A stretch of DNA of 64,000 nt, taken from NCBI GenBank assembly GCA_949286415.1, contig CASEBV010000027.1:1-64000 (forward strand), written 5' to 3'. Source of the DNA: an uncultured Bacteroidales bacterium. GTDB lineage: Bacteria; Bacteroidota; Bacteroidia; Bacteroidales; UBA932. The translations under genes and the position numbers were made by a program. The notes below the pieces were generated by a model that was given only the letters and a program-made list of their open reading frames with translations, was not told the origin of the DNA and searched no databases. Shown here in pieces: positions 62,878 through 64,000 of the stretch. The first letter of the stretch is position 1, and each line of letters begins with the position of its first letter.

Positions 62878-64000
62878 CTAATAATCAGAAATCTCCGTCA
62901 CTGCATCCCGGACTATGTCTTCCGGGATGTCGCCTTCATTCAGTGCAGTGCTGATGAACGAGTCATCCAGCCTGAAAGCAGAGACAAGAAAATCAACTGC
63001 GGCATTGAAATTCTCATAATATGAATCCATGTCTCCGGCATCACGGCTTCGCTGTGCATCTCGGCTGCGGACTATGGCCCAGAGGTACTGTACCTTGGCA
63101 GATTCCTCCGTCATTGTCAGAAGAGTCTGCTCGGCCATACGGTCAAATGCGGCCTTGTCCTGCGCAAGATACATCACGACTTTGTTTACCGGTGATGATG
63201 CTGACACTATTACGGAGATTTCATCGGAGAGATCCTTCATGGCCGGGGATGAAGACTTCATATAATAGCCACCGTGACAGAGAACGATGGCTCTCAAAAG
63301 CATGTTTTCCCCGGTATCCGGCAGTATGGGAAGAAGAGAGCACGCACTGTCGTAGTCATCCCCGGCAAGATAAGTCATTATCTGCAGGGCAACTGTCTGT
63401 TCAATATTGACGACTTCTTTTACCGAGCCGTCCGGCTTGTATACATAGTGATTGACCGGACATGCCCTGTCAATGAGAGGAGACAGAATTGTCGTATCGG
63501 CAATTCCCCTTTCCAGAGAGGCTGCGGCAAGATTGCCTGCGGCAAGCGGCCATGGCCGTCCGTTTATGGCGACGGACTCCCTGTATGCCCGCTGGTACAA
63601 ATCATACAGGCGGTCGGGGTCTTTCACCGCAGAAAACAGTTGCAGGTATTCGTCAAGCCCGTATTGAGGCTTGACAGCCGCGGTCTCGGACTCGTATTTC
63701 GCAAGGATTTCATCAGGAGAAAGTGCCCTGAGGCTTTCATACACATACTCGACAAGCACAGAATTTCTCTTGTCATACAGAGAATCTCTCCGTCCCACAT
63801 CCACTGTCTTGGTCTGGATGTATGTCCTGTTCCTGACATTTTGGGGAAGGATGGAATTTATCAGTTCCATGGCCGCTTCTATACGGTCGGACGAGAGTTT
63901 CCTGCCATCCGCGCCCGAGTCAGCAGGCCTATAGGCAGAAATTCTGATGCTTTTCAGCTGGAACGCACTGCGGCCAAGGATATTGGAAATGTCAGCCTTC
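62878..64000 (-). CDS. Partial exported/OmpA-like protein with helical-repeat C-terminus
   Basis: The frame is open to the right edge of the window, so the N-terminus is missing; in-frame ATG codons such as 63870 are internal. The visible N-part (LKSIRISAYRPADSGADGRK, LSSDRIEAAMELI) resembles the OmpA-like peptidoglycan-binding pattern (strand, then L..RA..V). The remaining ~280 residues are helical and repeat-like (EYLQLFSAVKDPDRLYDLYQRAYRESVAI). It may be an OmpA-related envelope protein. The stop faces the aminotransferase stop across 25 bases with eight G. Confidence 0.6.
   Translation of the reverse strand, partial: KADISNILGRSAFQLKSIRISAYRPADSGADGRKLSSDRIEAAMELINSILPQNVRNRTYIQTKTVDVGRRDSLYDKRNSVLVEYVYESLRALSPDEILAKYESETAAVKPQYGLDEYLQLFSAVKDPDRLYDLYQRAYRESVAINGRPWPLAAGNLAAASLERGIADTTILSPLIDRACPVNHYVYKPDGSVKEVVNIEQTVALQIMTYLAGDDYDSACSLLPILPDTGENMLLRAIVLCHGGYYMKSSSPAMKDLSDEISVIVSASSPVNKVVMYLAQDKAAFDRMAEQTLLTMTEESAKVQYLWAIVRSRDAQRSRDAGDMDSYYENFNAAVDFLVSAFRLDDSFISTALNEGDIPEDIVRDAVTEISDY

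Overview
The window reads as chromosomal DNA of a gut-type Bacteroidota, most likely order Bacteroidales. Upstream regions repeatedly show the Bacteroidota promoter TTTG-N19/20-TAnnTTTG (for example 13819-13849, 17469-17499, 25701-25731, 57358-57388). The gene content also fits: type III glutamine synthetase, a short fold-III arginine decarboxylase, DUF5723 and head-GIN surface proteins, a PEP/pyruvate-binding protein with receiver domains, WG repeats, and many secreted beta-rich proteins and lipoproteins. The family cannot be fixed from sequence alone. No rRNA, CRISPR array, integrase or transposase was seen; one tRNA (Cys, GCA) is present.

Layout. 1-1800 is an accessory edge: the tail of a Big_2 surface protein, an AbrB/PIN toxin-antitoxin pair fused by ATGA overlaps to a fragment of an AAA+ ATPase gene, and a long palindrome. 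1.8-6.8 kb holds a cytosolic GH13 enzyme and the receiver/PEP-binding protein. 7.2-11.5 kb is a four-gene exported cluster: LPP20-like protein, DUF4384 protein, barrel-like protein, and WG-repeat/caspase protein. 11.5-29.9 kb is mostly core: TrmH methyltransferase, arginine decarboxylase, an Omp85 protein, rarA, pyk, flavodiiron protein, a DUF5723/lipoprotein pair, Na/Pi symporter and RlmD. 30.0-32.3 kb is an AT-rich strip of very small exported proteins on one strand, including a lipoprotein gene broken by one base in an A run.

32.4-39.7 kb is the most interesting part: seven tightly packed co-directional genes, hdrC-hdrB-hdrA-hdrC2, a membrane-anchored HdrD/DsrMK-like fusion, a cysteate-synthase-type PLP enzyme and an MscS channel. 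The order resembles bacterial sulfur-oxidising sHdr loci (C1-B1-A-x-C2-B2), here with the last subunit joined to a membrane module. Cysteate synthase uses sulfite, which sHdr systems are proposed to make, and cysteate is the head-group precursor of Bacteroidota sulfonolipids. A membrane-coupled route from thiol sulfur to cysteate is therefore a coherent but unproven hypothesis.

39.7-51.4 kb is housekeeping: a PlsB/PlsC-like acyltransferase, queA, an XRE regulator behind a 500-base AT-rich region, pyrD, cinA, and a minus-strand run of thioesterase-tatA-ABC-F-rlmB-GIN protein-M19 dipeptidase. 51.4-51.7 kb carries a 105-base element with perfect 25-base inverted ends and a 34/35-base tandem array. 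51.8-64 kb has valS, a decayed regulator/AbiEii toxin locus, a DUF3467 protein, kdsC, maf, tRNA-Cys, an RlmI-like methyltransferase, a DEDD exonuclease, glnN, an aminotransferase and a gene running off the right edge.
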